A stretch of 64,000 nt of DNA from Turritopsis dohrnii (GCA_027922465.2 BQMF02000059.1:806001-870000), one strand, 5' to 3'. Counted from the first letter of the stretch, positions 40,734 through 53,920 are shown. Notes: a model not told the origin generated them from the sequence alone. Numbers and translations: made by a program.

Positions 40734-43700
40734 ATGTTTAATATAAGAGGCACTAATATTATTCCTGGCTTCCAAGCAGTTTTTAGGAATGGTCAGTTTG
40801 TTTTGCAGCCTCCTGATCAACAGCAAATGCGCTCTGTTATTCAGCGTAGGCATGCTAATGAGGATGTAGCTGAAGCAAGGCGCCAACAGCTTCAGGCAAA
40901 TAACATACAACCATTATTAGAAAATGAGAGGCTTAGAATCAACAATGCTCAAAGGCAAGTTGATTATCGTCAAGGTGAAGAGCCAGGTGAAAGATTAGCC
41001 AGACGGAATGAGAATGCACAACGTATGAGGGCTAGGCGTGCTGTTCAACGGAATGCATTGCATCGTGCTGCTCGACAAGACCAAATGCCTGAGCTACATT
41101 ATCTTGGTGCCATGGACAAGGTGTGTCAGTTTTGTGGTGCCAAGATGTTTACTGACGAGAACAATTTTAAGTGTTGTCACCAAGGTAAAGTTCATTTAGA
41201 TGATATTTATTATCCTGATGATCTTAAAGATCTTTTAGTAGGTGATTCTAATCATTCAAAGAACTTTCAAGAAAATATTCGAAAGTTCAATAGTTCGGTT
41301 GCTTTTGCTTCGATGGGTGCAAAATTGGTTGTGCCACAAGGTCGTGGTCCACCAGTTTTTCGTATTAATGGCCAGGTATGTCACAGAACAGGTAATTTAC
41401 ACCCACCACCGGGTATTCCTCCATTCTTTGGTCAGTTATATATATATGATGGTATGGATGCGTTCAATGAGAGAATGGCAAGACCAGAAAATCGAGATTG
41501 TTGTCCCGAAGTCATGCAAACTTTGCAAGACATTATTTTAAGGGAGAGTCCATTTGCAGCTGCTTACAAACACATGGGTGAGGTAGAGGCAGAGGAATTT
41601 CAACTTGCAAACTTGCAAAATCGTCGCCCATCTGAGGTAAATGGAATATATGATGAAAAGTAATAATTAAAAATCTTTGAAGTGATATTTACAGATCATT
41701 GCTATTGTTTTCCAGGTCAGAATGCATTTGAGAAGTGGTGGTGACCGGCGTCGATACAATCTACCTCACCATGATGAAGTAGCTGCTGTTTTTGTTGGTG
41801 AAGATGGTGCACCACCATTGGCTCGGGACATAGTTGTTTACCCTCGAGATAAACCATTGCAGGATTTGCCTGTGCATTCGCCTAATCTCGATCCAATGGT
41901 ATATCCTGTATTTTTTCCAAGAGGCGAGTTGGGTTGGAGTTCCAACATTCCTCATGTAGCAGAATATACAACAGGCCGGCATTGTCGTACTACTATGTTG
42001 CAGTATTATACTTATAGGTTTGCATTTAGAGATGCTTTTAGTCCCATTTTAAAAGGTAAAAGATTACTTCAACAATATGCTGTAGATTGTTACTGCAAAG
42101 TTGAATCTGACCGTCTTAATTATATTCGTCAAAACCAGGCCAATTTCCGTGTTGAGCAATATCAAGGGCTCATTGATTATCTTGAAAATGTTGCAGAAAA
42201 TCGTGGCCTTCATGCAGGCAGACCCGTTATTCTTCCCTCTTCCTTTCAGGGTGGTCCAAGGGCCATGCAACAGAATTATCAAGATGCTATGGCTATGGTA
42301 ACTAAAATGGGCAAGCCGGATTTGTTTTGTACATTTACGTGCAATCCGAAATGGAAGGAGATCACGGAAAACTTAGATAATGAGCCTGCACATTATCGTC
42401 CGGACTTGATTACACGTGTTTTCAATTTGAAATTAAAAGCGCTTTTGGAGGATATAAATAAAAATGGAGTTTTGGGAAAAGCCATTTCTCATTTGTATGT
42501 TATTGAATTTCAGAAACGTTCTTTACCTCATGCTCATATTCTTATCCATTTAGCACAAGAGGACAAACTACGTAATGCTGATGACATTGACAGCTTAATT
42601 TCTGCTGAAATACCAGATCCTGCACAGGAACCAGAACTTCATAATATCATCAAGTCATGTATGATTCATGGTCCCTGTGGGAATGCTAACCCTAATGCAG
42701 TTTGTATGGGAGATGATGGCAACTGCTCCAAGGATTTTCCAAAGCGATTTTGTGAAACAACCCAAATGAATGCAAATGGGTATCCACTCTATCGCAGACG
42801 TAACAATGGCCGTACTGTGAGGGTAAGAAATGTGGACTTAGATAATCAATGGGTAGTTCCATACTGCCCGTGGTTATCCAAGAAGTATAATGCTCACATA
42901 AATTTGGAAGCATGTACCACGATCAGGAGTGTGAAATATCTCTTTAAATATGTTTACAAGGGACATGATCGTGCTAATGTGGAGATTAATGAACGTTTGG
43001 AACATGACGAAATAAAAACATTTCTGGATGCTCGATATGTCAGTGCGCCTGAAGCATTATGGAGAATATTTGAGTTCTCTATGCATGAAAAATCACATAC
43101 TATTAAGCGATTAGCTGTTCATTTACCTGACCGCCATCAAGTTTATTTTAGAGCTGGTGAAGAGGAGGCAGCTGCTGAAGGGGCATTAAAGGATAGTCAC
43201 TTGACAGCATGGTTTAATCTGAACGTAGACGATCCTGATGCACGGCGGTATCTTTACTCAGATATTCCGTATCATTATGTTTTTCATGATAAGGAAAAAA
43301 AATGGAAAAAACGAAAAAAGACATTAAAACCAATAGTTGCTCGGTTATACAATGCTCGACCGTCAGAAGGAGAACGTTTTTTTCTACGAGTTTTGTTGTT
43401 ACATGTTGCAGGTGCTACGTCTTTCGAGGATTTGCGTACTTTCAATGGAGTTGTTTACGACACATTCCGAGAAGCATGTATTGCCAGACGTCTTCTGCAA
43501 GATGATGCAGAATGGCACAATACATTGGAAGAGGCTTCAACTTTTCAAATGCCCCAACAGCTTAGACAACTGTTTGTTACTATTTTGACTCACTGTGAGC
43601 CCTCTAATCCTCTTGAATTGTGGAATGCATTCAAGGGGAATTTGTGTGAAGACTACCTTCGAACATTGGCTGTTGCTCAAGCTGAGCAAAGGGTTTTGGG

Positions 43701-45237
43701 TTATATTGATAATGTCCTGAGACAATTTGGAATGACTTTAACACAGTTTAATCTTCCTGAATTGGTTCAAGAGGTTGCTCAGGAAGAAGTTGATGTAAAT
43801 ATTTACATTGACAGGGCTGAACAGGTAAGGCCTTTGCTTAACGAACAGCAATTAGTTGTGGCAGACGCCATTTTGTCTGCAGTTTCGAATGTGCGTGATG
43901 GTTTAGCACAACTTGAAACGTTATTTTACCTAGACGGACCGGCAGGTACAGGTAAGACTTTTACATATAACTATGTTATTGCAGCATGCAGAGCCAGAGG
44001 TTGGAAAGTTGCTACTGCTGCGTATACAGGTATTGCAGCCACCTTACTGTCTGGTGGTTGTACATTGCATTCATTATTTCGTTTGCCTGTTCCTGTTTTA
44101 GAAAATAGCGTATGTAATATAACACCAGCATCGAAACATGCAGAATACCTTCGAAGTGTCGACCTGTTTCTGATTGATGAAGCAACTACGGTTTCTACAC
44201 ACATTTTCCATGCTGTGGACAGATTACTCAAGGATATTTGTGGCAGTAATGCACTTTTTGGTGGCAAGGTTCTTTTGTGGGGTGGAGATTTTCGTCAGTG
44301 TTTGCCCGTTGTGAAAAAGGGAAAACCAACCGATGTTATTGAAGTTTGCTTGACCAGTTCTGTGTTATGGGCATCAGTGGCAAAATACTCTCTCACTGAA
44401 AATATGAGAGCTAGACCGGAAGAGCAAGAATTCTGTACTTGGCTGTTACAACTGGGCAACGGTGAACTTCCAACGAAACAAAGCGAACCTGCTAAAGGTT
44501 CCATTGAAATTCCTGATTGTTGTGTTGTTCCTAAAGAAACTTCGATTATATCTGTGATGTACGATGGACTGGAGCCTCACGAATATGCTACCACAGCCAT
44601 TCTCACTCCGACAAATGACCAATCATTGATCATTAATAATGAGGTTTTGGACAGACTGCCTGGAGATGCAGTTTGCTATTACAGTGCTGATGAAGTGGTG
44701 TGTGACAATGAAGAAGAGCAGCAAAACTATCCGGTTGATTTTCTGAATAGTATTACACCATCCGGTATGCCTCCACATTGTTTGAAACTTAAAGCTGGGG
44801 CTATTATTATGCTTTTGAGGAATCTGAACATCAGGAAGGGTCTCTGCAATGGCACCCGCTTGATTGTTCGTGAATTGTCGCATAACTTTATTAAGGCTGA
44901 AGTTTTGACAGGGTCAGCAGTTGGGGAGCTGATTTTTATACCTAGAGTACAATTGTCACCATCCGACACTGGTATGCCTTTTGTATTGAAGCGCAGACAA
45001 CTTCCTATTCGGTTGGCATACTCTTTTACTATTAACAAAAGCCAAGGTCAAACGTTTGATAAAATTGGTTTGTTTTTGCAGAAACCGTGTTTTTCCCATG
45101 GACAGTTGTATGTTGCCTGTTCAAGGGCAAAAGCATTTGGTAATGTTAAAATCAAAGTTGCCGGTACGGGTAAGCAAGGTTATATTAATGGAAAGATGTA
45201 TACTCAAAATGTTGTCTTTCCACAGGTGTTGCTGTGA
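40734..45237 (+). CDS. Helitron Rep-helicase (RepHel), spliced
   Basis: Two exons, 40734-41636 and 41716-45237, join in phase across a 79-bp GT-AG intron, giving about 1474 residues. Exon 1 has an Arg-rich region and a zinc-finger-like VCQFCGAKMF...CCHQGKVH. Exon 2 begins with the Helitron N-terminal domain (YNLPHHDEVAAVFVG). The rolling-circle initiator follows: LFCTFTCNPKW, the HUH motif LPHAHILIHL and the tyrosine motif KYLFKYVYKGHDRA. The PIF1-type helicase has Walker A DGPAGTGKT, Walker B LFLIDEAT, VLLWGGDFRQCLPVV, FTINKSQGQTFD and LYVACSRAK. No endonuclease domain follows, so it is a classic Helitron rather than a Helentron. The enzyme nicks DNA and drives rolling-circle transposition. 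No breaks seen. Confidence 0.93.
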
Positions 45238-45282
45238 ATGTTGTGATTGTCGTGGCCTATTCGGTTATATAACAAAATAGCA

Positions 45283-45660
45283 TAAATACCTACAGTAGAG
45301 GCTACAGTTGATTTTTTTGTGGCTTCTTCTGTACGTCAGCCACTGTTTGATTTTGTGGCTTATTATAAGTGTAGTTTAAATACCTACAGTAGAGGCCACA
45401 GTTGATGTTTTTGTGGCTTCTTCTGTACGTCAGCCACTGTTTGATGTTGTGGCTTATATAAGTGTAGTTTAAATACCTACAGAGTGGCTGCTGTTGATAG
45501 CTGTTGTGGCTTCTTCTGTACGTCAGCCACTGATTGATGTTGTGGTTTATTATAAGTGTAGTTTAAATACCTACAGAGTGGCTGCTGTTGATAGTTGTTG
45601 TGGCTTTTTCTGTAGGTCAGCCACTGTTTGATGTTGTGGCTTATTATAAGTGTATCGTAA
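45283..45660 (+). repeat. Minisatellite, four copies of about 93-97 bp
   Basis: Copies start with AAATACCTACAG at about 45284, 45377, 45470 and 45566. Each contains GTGGCTTCTTCTGTA and the inverse word CAGCCAC, so each copy can form a hairpin. Located 46 bp after the RepHel stop; may be the 3' untranslated region or a spacer. Confidence 0.8.
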
Positions 45661-45796
45661 ACATTTGGTGTGGCCACTGTTTAAATTGTTGTTGTTTGGC
45701 AACTTTGTACCTAATGAACAGTCTGTATGTTTTGTTGTTTTTTTAGGTGGAGTACAAGTCCCATTGACTTACGTTCTCGCCGTGTACTCCGTTACC

Positions 45797-45834
45797 ATGA
45801 ATTGTTCCTGAAGGAAACTTTGTGAACAATTCAT
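45797..45834. other. Inverted repeat (11-bp perfect stem)
   Basis: ATGAATTGTTC and GAACAATTCAT enclose 16 bases. A second, outer inverted pair (GGAGTAC at about 45750, GTACTCC at about 45784) lies just upstream. Both fall in a segment preceded by a polypyrimidine-AG and followed by GTAACT, so this may be a 5' non-coding exon of the micro-exon gene. Confidence 0.5.
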
Positions 45835-45922
45835 GAACCAAAAGTCAGGGCATGCTCCATATTATCTCTCCATGATTGTAACTTTTGATTTTTCTTCATT
45901 TAGAGCTATAAATATATTTACC

Positions 45923-47208
45923 ATGGCGCATGATTTTGAAGGGCCCATGGAATTGTCGCAGGGTAAAATATTAATTTTTTTTTGACTTTCTATTAAAGTA
46001 ATTAAAATACTTAAAGCGAATTGATTTCATTTCAGCTTCAGAGGAGAGGTTATTAGGAGGTGGTAAACGTTTTTTCTTCTATAGCACATTCATTTTAGTC
46101 ATAAGTTATTCTTTTAATACAGTTTTGTCTATTTTATATGTTGTCATTGATGTAGATTGCACTGAAGAACTTGAAAATAGTAAGAATTTTTATTGGAGAT
46201 ACTGTGGAGTTTCAATTTTCTCTTGATTTTTTTTCCAATCCAGTTTTTTGTCATCTCCTAATCCAGTTGTTTGGATTTCAGAGTTTGATGTATAACAGCT
46301 ATGTTTTAAACCTTTTTATTTAGATGATGTTTTGCCGACAGCTGATAGTAAGAGTTGATACATATTAATGTTTCGTTGTTAATGTCACATGTTTAACCTT
46401 CACTATTACCTCATTACATTTCATTTAGCTTCATCATCATCTTTGTCAACTACCAAAAGTAAGCAATGTTTTTGTGATGCCAATCCATATTTTTATGTAT
46501 TTCCTTATAACATTTTCCTTTCCTTTGTCAGATTCTGTAACAATAACTGGTGTTGAAAGTGGTAAGGATTTCAAATGAAATTCCTTTCAGTCTGTTTTAT
46601 AATGCAGCATTGTATTCTGGGATATCAAAATGCTTGATATTAAATTGCTTGAAGATTTAAAATATTTAGTATAAGAGCAACTTCTTCATGTTCATTGATG
46701 TATCATTGCATCCATATGCCATAATGTTCTCAATCATTTCATTTAGCCATTGCTACATCAGCAAAAAATGGTAATACTTCTTATTATTGTAACTTTAGCA
46801 GGGCATTTGCTCGAGACATATTTGTGTCTTCATTGCATTTTGTTTGATTTTTAGATTCACTTCAAGTAACAACACAAGAATGTATGTTTGTCTTCATCAC
46901 ATCAACTTTTACAATTACTTCTTCATTAACAGATAATGTTTTAACTATTTATTATAGGCACATACAAAGACTTTCTAATATATCGACGCACACATCCCGG
47001 CCCCCGGTCACAGGCAGCTTATCGGGTATGGAAGAGACTAGGGGGTCGGGATCATCCATCATTCATATGGAAAAAACAAAAAAATCAAAAAAAACAAAAA
47101 AATTTAAAAAATGAAAATCCCGAAAAAAATAACAATAATAGCCAAGTTCTGAACAAGATCACAGTGTACAATAATTTTGCACCTTCAATTTTCAATGCTT
47201 TTAAGTGA
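45923..47208 (+). CDS. Micro-exon gene carried by the Helitron
   Basis: Nine exons with GT-AG introns of 73-185 bp: 45923-45962, 46036-46062, 46156-46179, 46324-46347, 46429-46458, 46532-46561, 46747-46770, 46855-46881 and 46958-47208. The seven internal exons are 27, 24, 24, 30, 30, 24 and 27 nt, and every junction is phase 1, so any exon can be skipped without changing frame. The joined frame is open from ATG 45923 to TGA 47208 (158 residues). Internal exons encode short S/T/E/N-rich pieces (for example SEERLLGG, CTEELEN). The last exon encodes a basic C-terminus (RRTHPGPRSQ, then KKQKNQKKQK). A clean acceptor (TTCTTCATTTAG) precedes the first coding exon, so 5' non-coding exons are likely. 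I do not recognise the protein. No signal peptide is evident. Confidence 0.7.
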
Positions 47209-48836
47209 ACACTTCTTTTTTATATATAAAATATTTTTTGAGTGAAAAATTTACATGCTGCTATGTCAGTCGTGTCTAAAATATATATTGAATATGAATT
47301 TTTTTTTACATTAGTACCAGATAATAATCACTTAAATGCATTGAAAACTGAAGGTGGTATGAAACTGCCATACAATTTTATCTACAGTTTCATGATTTTT
47401 GATTTGGATTTTAATTACCTCACAAAATTAATTCAATTGTATGGCAGTTTCAGACATTGTTAAAGTTATTATAGTTATACATCATAGTTATTTATTATAG
47501 TTAGGAGAATATAGTTATAACATTAAATTAGCTTTGTTTACTTCTTTCATCACAGTATCCCTTGGAGACTATCAATTCATTTGTTTAGTTTAATTTTGTC
47601 AATGAATTAGTGTTGACCTGAAATTTTCAAGTTTCAATCTTTTTTTTTTTTTGGTTATTTTTTCAATCTTTAAGTTTGTTATTTCAAAGTTAACGGAGAT
47701 GACTTTTATTAGTAGAATTGCTTAGTTTTGTCAGCTGATTTTCCAATATCAGTGTTGATTGGCTTATCTGCATGCAAATTAACAGCTTAGTTTCCAATCA
47801 GTTTTTAAGGCTGCTTTAACATGATTATTTGTTCTCTGTATGCAGTAGATGATTATAGGTTTAGACACATAAAGATATTCAGATGTTTACAGTTAGTTTA
47901 GATGTGAAGGGAAACAATGGTGAGTCAGATTCAAACTCATCATTCAAGCTTATTTTGTTGCTCCTCACAAGTTATTTTTTGATTACATTTACAGATTGGC
48001 AGCAACGAATTATTGCAGACAACGTCCTTATCCATTGCTCATGATATTTATTTCATCAAACATTTTGTCTATGCAAAGTTCGAAATAATATCGTTATCGT
48101 TACCTCACCAACTTATTTCGAAGTTCCATGATGTATCAAATGGTTATTTAAATGTTGTAGAAAATGGTTAATGCTTTATCAAAACGTTATTTAATACATC
48201 TTTCTGATGAACATATTTTGTTGTACTTTTGTATTACAATGAGTAATAATTTTATAAAATATATGCCTTTCCTGACTACAACAGACGCGCCTTCTTTATT
48301 AGCACCTGTAAAAACTTTTTACACTGGATGGCAGGTCTTTTTGAACAGGGTTTTTGAAAAAGTTTTTGCAGGATGTGTGATACTAAGATATTATGAACCT
48401 GAACCTGTATTATTGTATCACTCTTTTTACCTCAGACACTGGCAGAACCTTATTTTCATGGTCTTTTAATATTATTCTTTTAGGTTAATATTATAATAAG
48501 ATGGTTGCAGTGGAATGTCATGGTTTAAATCATGATGTTGATTTTGTTGGTGAAGATCATTATATTCATTGAAAGAATTTGTTATTCTGATATTGCATTA
48601 ATGGAAAGAATCATCACTAGAAGGTATCAATTTCTTCATCATTGTATTTTTGTCTATTTAAGAATAAGGTGTAGTTATAAGGTTATTTGTATACCTAAGT
48701 ATGAAGTTATTATGTTAATGTTTGGTTCTTTCCAGAAAACAATCTACTTATACTACTTTTATTTTACTACTTTTACTTTTCGTGAACTGGACGCATGCTG
48801 AACATGGGTGGCGAGCGACGCCGCCTGGGCGGCTAG
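47209..48836 (+). other. Helitron 3' region without a gene
   Basis: AT-rich; short frames here show no motif. An 18-bp perfect inverted repeat, TGAAACTGCCATACAATT (47360) and its inverse (47435), encloses 57 bp. The final 450 bp or so contain words shared with the long non-autonomous units (GAACATGGGTGGCGAGCGAC) and the terminal hairpin. Confidence 0.5.
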
Positions 48837-49149
48837 TCTTATTATACTAATTCGCGTTGTGTGTCACACTTTTATTTTAGAGAGTGATATATTTAACTAA
48901 ATTTTACGTAGGATTTCCTATATTGTCTGCGTAAAACCACGCAGAGGCGAGAACGTTTTTTTCTCTATAATGACGTCAGATTCTACTGTATCATTCATTT
49001 GACGTCAGTTTTTTTTATCAGTACATACAACAACGTTCATACGCTTACACGGGACACGGGTTCATTTTCGAAATAAAAACCGGTAAGAAATGTTTTGCCT
49101 GAAATGTAGGTTGATTGTTGGCGGCGTGCGACGACGCCTTGGCGTCTAG
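48837..49149 (+). repeat. Helitron-like unit, about 313 bp
   Basis: Starts TCTTATTATACTAATTCGCG directly after the autonomous Helitron. Ends GACGCCTTGGCGTCTAG, another hairpin plus CTAG. Gene-free. Confidence 0.65.
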
Positions 49150-51327
49150 TCTATCTTATTATACTAATTCGCGATTGTGTGTCACACTTTTATTTTAGAG
49201 AGTGATATATTTGGTTTTTTTTGCACGGTCAAAACCTTCTTATTTTTTCCCTTTTCGTCGTAAAACCACGCAGCTGCGACAGACACTTTTTTTAATGTTA
49301 CGTAATTTAAGTGTGACGTCTAAATTTTTAAACCAATCAAAACGCAAGAAATTATTTTTTCGCCAATTTGATTGGTTGACGATTTCCAAAAATAAGTTCG
49401 TTAATAACTGATTTTCATTATCGCAGTTGTTTTCACGAAGAAACACAGGTTTGTATACGTGCTGCTTATGAAACTGTTTATTGTTAAACTTTTATTGTTA
49501 TTGTATTTCAGATTTTATTTTAGATTAATAAAAGAACAGTAACAGTGTAAGTGATTAGTTTGTTTACAATGTGAAAGCATATTGAGAATACAAAAGAAGT
49601 GCAGTAAAGTTTTTAAAAATTGACTGTACAGAACGAACGAACAGGTCTATACAAAGTAGTATTATCATAAAACTTTTATTGTTTAATATTTTAGATTAAT
49701 AAAAGAACAGGTGAGTTATGTATGTATGTATTTAAATGTTTGTTTACGTTTTAGTTATCAAATATCGCTATACAGAAGAAAGCAGTTTGATGTTTATTTA
49801 CACAGTAAGGAATGGTTTTAATTTAGTTTTGAAAGCTTTGAGTGGGTGTCTCAGTTATTCTGTCGTTTAGTATGTGTATATGCTGCTGGATTAAAAGGAA
49901 GACGAGAGAAATTTGTTTTGGTAACGCGCGCTATTATTACATTAAAAATGGTCCTACAGCTATGAATGTTTTTATTTCTTTTATTTATTTATTTATTTAT
50001 TTATTTTATCTTTTCTTTATTTATGCCTTTCAGTGTCAGAAAACTATGCTGGGAAGTAAATCGAGTGTATTAATTTGTTTACAGGTATGAAGTATAGAAA
50101 GTAAAGAGTTTAGATAATGGCTTACAAATGATCAAAATTGTTTACTATCATGATGATGTGAATTGGTATTGAAAGGTAAAGTTAAAATAGTATCTATTTA
50201 GTTAAAACACAGTTAGTATTAGTGAATAAATAAAGGATATGAGGGATGTTTACTTTTGTGTTTTGAATTTTCCAGGGAGGAGCTTTGAACTGGAAATAAA
50301 AAATGGCTTCACAATGTGAATGTTTTCATATGTTAAAAATTCTTTTTTAGCTATACTAATTCTGTCATTATGTTTGTGTTTTTAATTATAATTTTTAAGG
50401 TAAATATGTTTTCAAAGTGTCTTTTAGTTTGTTTTGTTTTTCTTTCGATTTCGTCATAGCATGATTAGGTTTTTTTATGTGTTTTTTGAATATTTTCATC
50501 TGTTAAAAAAGAAATGATGCACATGATGGGTTGAATTATAATGTTGAGTGGGTAACTTAAGAGAAGAATGGATTATGTATTTAAGAAGATCATTAATTAT
50601 GACTGTGCAATGAAACGTTATTGGGTGGATTTTTCTTAAGTTTATATTTTATCATGTTTATGCATTATTTTGTGTTATGATAATTGTTTACGTACTATGC
50701 CTAGGTATATAACTTTGGCTTTATGATTTTATTTGTGACTTTTTATCTTCTGGGTAAATTTTTGTTCTTAGTTATATATTGTTTTTAGGATAAATGCGTA
50801 CTAGAATTCCTTTCTTTTTTGTTGTTGTTGTTGTTGTTGTTGTTATTTATTTCAATATTCTTATAGCATGATTAGGTTTTCGGTATAACAATTGAAATAT
50901 TAATCTTTTAGGCAACAATAAAAAAAGCATAAAGAAGTGAAACTCATGGTTTTAATCATGATGTTGATGGTTTTGGGAAGAACAGACTATCATTTTAAAA
51001 ATTCATTAATGGTTGCTAACCAATGTAACTTTGGCACAAAAGAAACACAATTGGAAGGTATCGATTTGTTTTCAATGCACATTTCGTAATGTTATTCAAT
51101 GTTTTGTATTGTTCTGTGCTTTTGCTATTTTTACACAAAAGTTACTTCTCTTCTGTATATAGATATATAATCTGAGCCATATTGCTATTTGTTTCTGTTT
51201 TAAATTTTCTGAATGTAAGAAATTAATTAAAAAATTAATGCCTGAAAAGAAACTTTTACTCAAATTAAATTCTGCGACACAACGCATACTGAACATGGGT
51301 GGCGAGCGACGCCGCCTGGGCGGCTAG
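49150..51327 (+). repeat. Helitron-like long unit, about 2.18 kb
   Basis: Uninterrupted relative of the units at 36866 and at 1-15980. It lacks the 426-3535 element (site near 50210) and has the GCCGCCTGGGCGGCTAG end. Contains (TTTA)n at 49978-50010 and (GTT)n at 50821-50845. No coding sequence. Confidence 0.7.
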
Positions 51328-51889
51328 TCTTATTATACTAATTCGCGTTGTGTGTCACACTTTTATTTTAGAGAGTGACATATTTAGTTTAAATTTACGG
51401 TCATCGTCCTCTTATGTGCGCGTAAAACCACGTAGACGCGAGAGACACTTTTTTCACGATCATTCCAAAAGCACGTGGCATCATTTGACGTCAGTTTTTT
51501 ATGATCACAGGGAATCATTGCATTGCATCCCTAATCGAACGCGACGTTTTTGGGGAAATATCTCAAGAACCAATAGGGATAACTGACGTTTTTTGGGGTC
51601 AGCGATACGGGTGATGGGGTGACGCATCATTTGGGCCTAAATCTTATTTGGTACTGCGGATATGACGTCATCGAAATATTTGATCAGCGATATCTCTCTA
51701 ACGGTTGGTCGTAGCGAAACGATCCCATACATTTTTTTGATCAGTTTTTCGAGCTCTACAACATGGTTACATTTTCGGTTTCCAATTCCTAAATTGAATT
51801 TTCATCACGGGGATCGTTCACGGGAAAGGCGATTTTGACCCATCCTTTTCGAAGTTAAGTTCGGTAAAAAGTTTTTACCCGGGATACTA
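51328..51889 (+). repeat. Helitron-like unit, about 562 bp
   Basis: TC start and CCCGGGATACTAG end. Nearly identical over its first 380 bp or so to the next unit. Gene-free. Confidence 0.7.
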
Positions 51890-52449
51890 GTATATACTAA
51901 TTCGCGTTGTGTGTCACACTTTTATTTTAGAGAGTGACATATTTAGTTTAAATTTACGGTCATCGTCCTCTTATGTGCGCGTAAAACCACGTAGACGCGA
52001 GAGACACTTTTTTCACGATCATTCCAAAAGCACGTGGCATCATTTGACGTCAGTTTTTTATAATCACGGGGAATCATTGCATTGCATCCCTAATCGAACG
52101 CGACGTTTTTGGGGAAATATCTCGAGAACCAATAGGGATAACTGACGTTTTTGGGGTCAGCGATACGGGTGATGGGGAGACGCATCATTTGGGCCTAAAT
52201 CTTATTTGGTACTGCGGATATGACGTCATCGAAATCTTTGATCAGCGATATGTCCGCAACGGTTGGTCGTAGCAAAACGATCCCATACATTTTTTTGATC
52301 AGTTTTTCGAGCTCTACAACATGGGTACACTTTTGAGTTGCGATTCTATGATTTATTTTTTCGTCACGGGGTACATACACGGGAATGGTGGATTTGACCT
52401 AATGTTTTCGAAGTTAAGTTCGGTAAAAAGTTTTTACCCGGGATACTAG
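51890..52449 (+). repeat. Helitron-like unit, about 560 bp
   Basis: Start TATATACTAATTCGCG (TC lost or trimmed), end CGGGATACTAG. Gene-free. Confidence 0.65.
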
Positions 52450-53438
52450 TCTATATTCTAATACGCGCTGTGCATCCGCTTTTTTCACGCTTTCACTCTC
52501 TAAAATTTCGGGTCCTTTTTCGGTCACTTATTCATAAAAGTATGTCAGACCACGGTTAATATTTTTCTACGATTAGTATAAGGAAAAGATACCTCTACAT
52601 TGCATTTTGATCGTTTCAAATGTTTTGATTATTCGCGAGATCAAGAAACAATAAACAACAACGAAAGTATTGCGCGAAGATTTATTAATGTTTTTAGGGT
52701 AAGTACGCTTTAGAACTTTTTTGTTTGTTTGTTTTGTTTTTCTTATGATATCAATAGGGTTTCTGCGTCATTACTTTTCAACTAAAGAAATGAATATTAC
52801 GGTTTTTAATCATGACGCTCTGGGTTCGTACAGAGAAAGAAAGTTTTGAATTCACATTTTGACACTTTAACGACTTTCGTGTTTGGCTTTTATTTACATT
52901 GGGGTGTGGATTCCATGAACAGTTACAGCGATTTTGATCTTTTTGTTGCTTACCTGTACGCATAATTTTTTTTACTACTGCATATATACTGCATATAAGA
53001 TTTATTATGAATATTTTGATGTGTTTCAGATCTTCTGATTAAAAAGTTTTTCTGTTCATAACTACAGTTTTGAACTAAATATGCTTTAGCCGGAATACCT
53101 AGAGATTTTTAATTAAGAGAGTGAAGAGTGTTTTTTTTTGTATTGACGTTAGATATTTTTAATCATGTGGAACCATTGCATTGCATCTTTTATTTTACAG
53201 AGTGAAAAATGTGAAAAGTGAAAAAAGTGGATGCACAGCGCGTATTTTTATTTTTGATGATTTAAAGCCCGTGTTCTACACGCTGTTCTACACGGGATAC
53301 TACATTCTAAACATTCTACATTCCAAACAATTGAGGAATTTTATCATACAGCACACTAAAATTAATTATACTAAACTATCCTCTCTGTTCAGCTCACATC
53401 GATTAAAACCTGTAAAAAATTTTTACACGGGTTACTAG
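52450..53438 (+). repeat. Diverged Helitron-like unit, about 990 bp
   Basis: Starts TCTATATTCTAATACGCG and ends GTAAAAAATTTTTACACGGGTTACTAG. The middle is unlike the other units. No genes found. Confidence 0.55.
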
Positions 53439-53920
53439 TCTTATTATACTAATTCTCGATTGTGTGTCACACTTTTATTTTAGAGAGTGATATATCTAAC
53501 TAAATATTACGTAGGATTTCCTATATTGGCCGCGTAAAGCCACGTAGAAGCGAGAACGTTTTTTTCTCAGTAATGACGTCAGATTCTACTGAATCATTGA
53601 TTTGACGTCAGTTTTTTTTATCAGTACATACAACAACGTTTACACGCTTACTCGGGACACGGGTTCATTTTCGAAATAAAAACCGGTAAGAAATGTTTTG
53701 CCAAAAATGTATGTTGATCGTTTGCGGCGTGCGACACAACACAAGATGAACATAGTCGGCGAGCGACGACGCCTTGGCGGCTATACGCGTACGGTTTATA
53801 TTGTTTATACGCGTACACGGGATTTGAACAAAGGGATCATTTTCGAAATAAAAACCGATAGAAATGTTTCATCTGAAATACATGTTGATCGTTGGCGGCG
53901 GCGTGCGACGACGCCTTGGC

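Larger units (their letters stand above)
39890..48836 (+). mobile_element. Autonomous Helitron, about 8.95 kb
   Basis: The 5' end TCTACTTATACTAATTCGC is the same as in the non-autonomous units. The 3' end is a perfect hairpin GCCGCCTGGGCGGC overlapping CTAG at 48833-48836. It carries an intact spliced Rep-helicase gene, a four-copy minisatellite and a micro-exon gene, all on the plus strand. 39890-40733 is AT-rich leader without genes. The 3' flank is another unit rather than the missing part of the 39594 unit, so the outer borders rest on terminal motifs only. Likely source of mobilisation for the short units. Confidence 0.75.

Noticed and set aside
39890..48836. Helentron rather than Helitron
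   Set aside because: No endonuclease domain follows the helicase, and the 3' end is hairpin plus CTAG.
51299..52145. Repeated 78-95 codon frames in the short Helitron units
   Set aside because: The same frame recurs in several units only because the DNA is repeated; starts are often not ATG and no protein signature is present.
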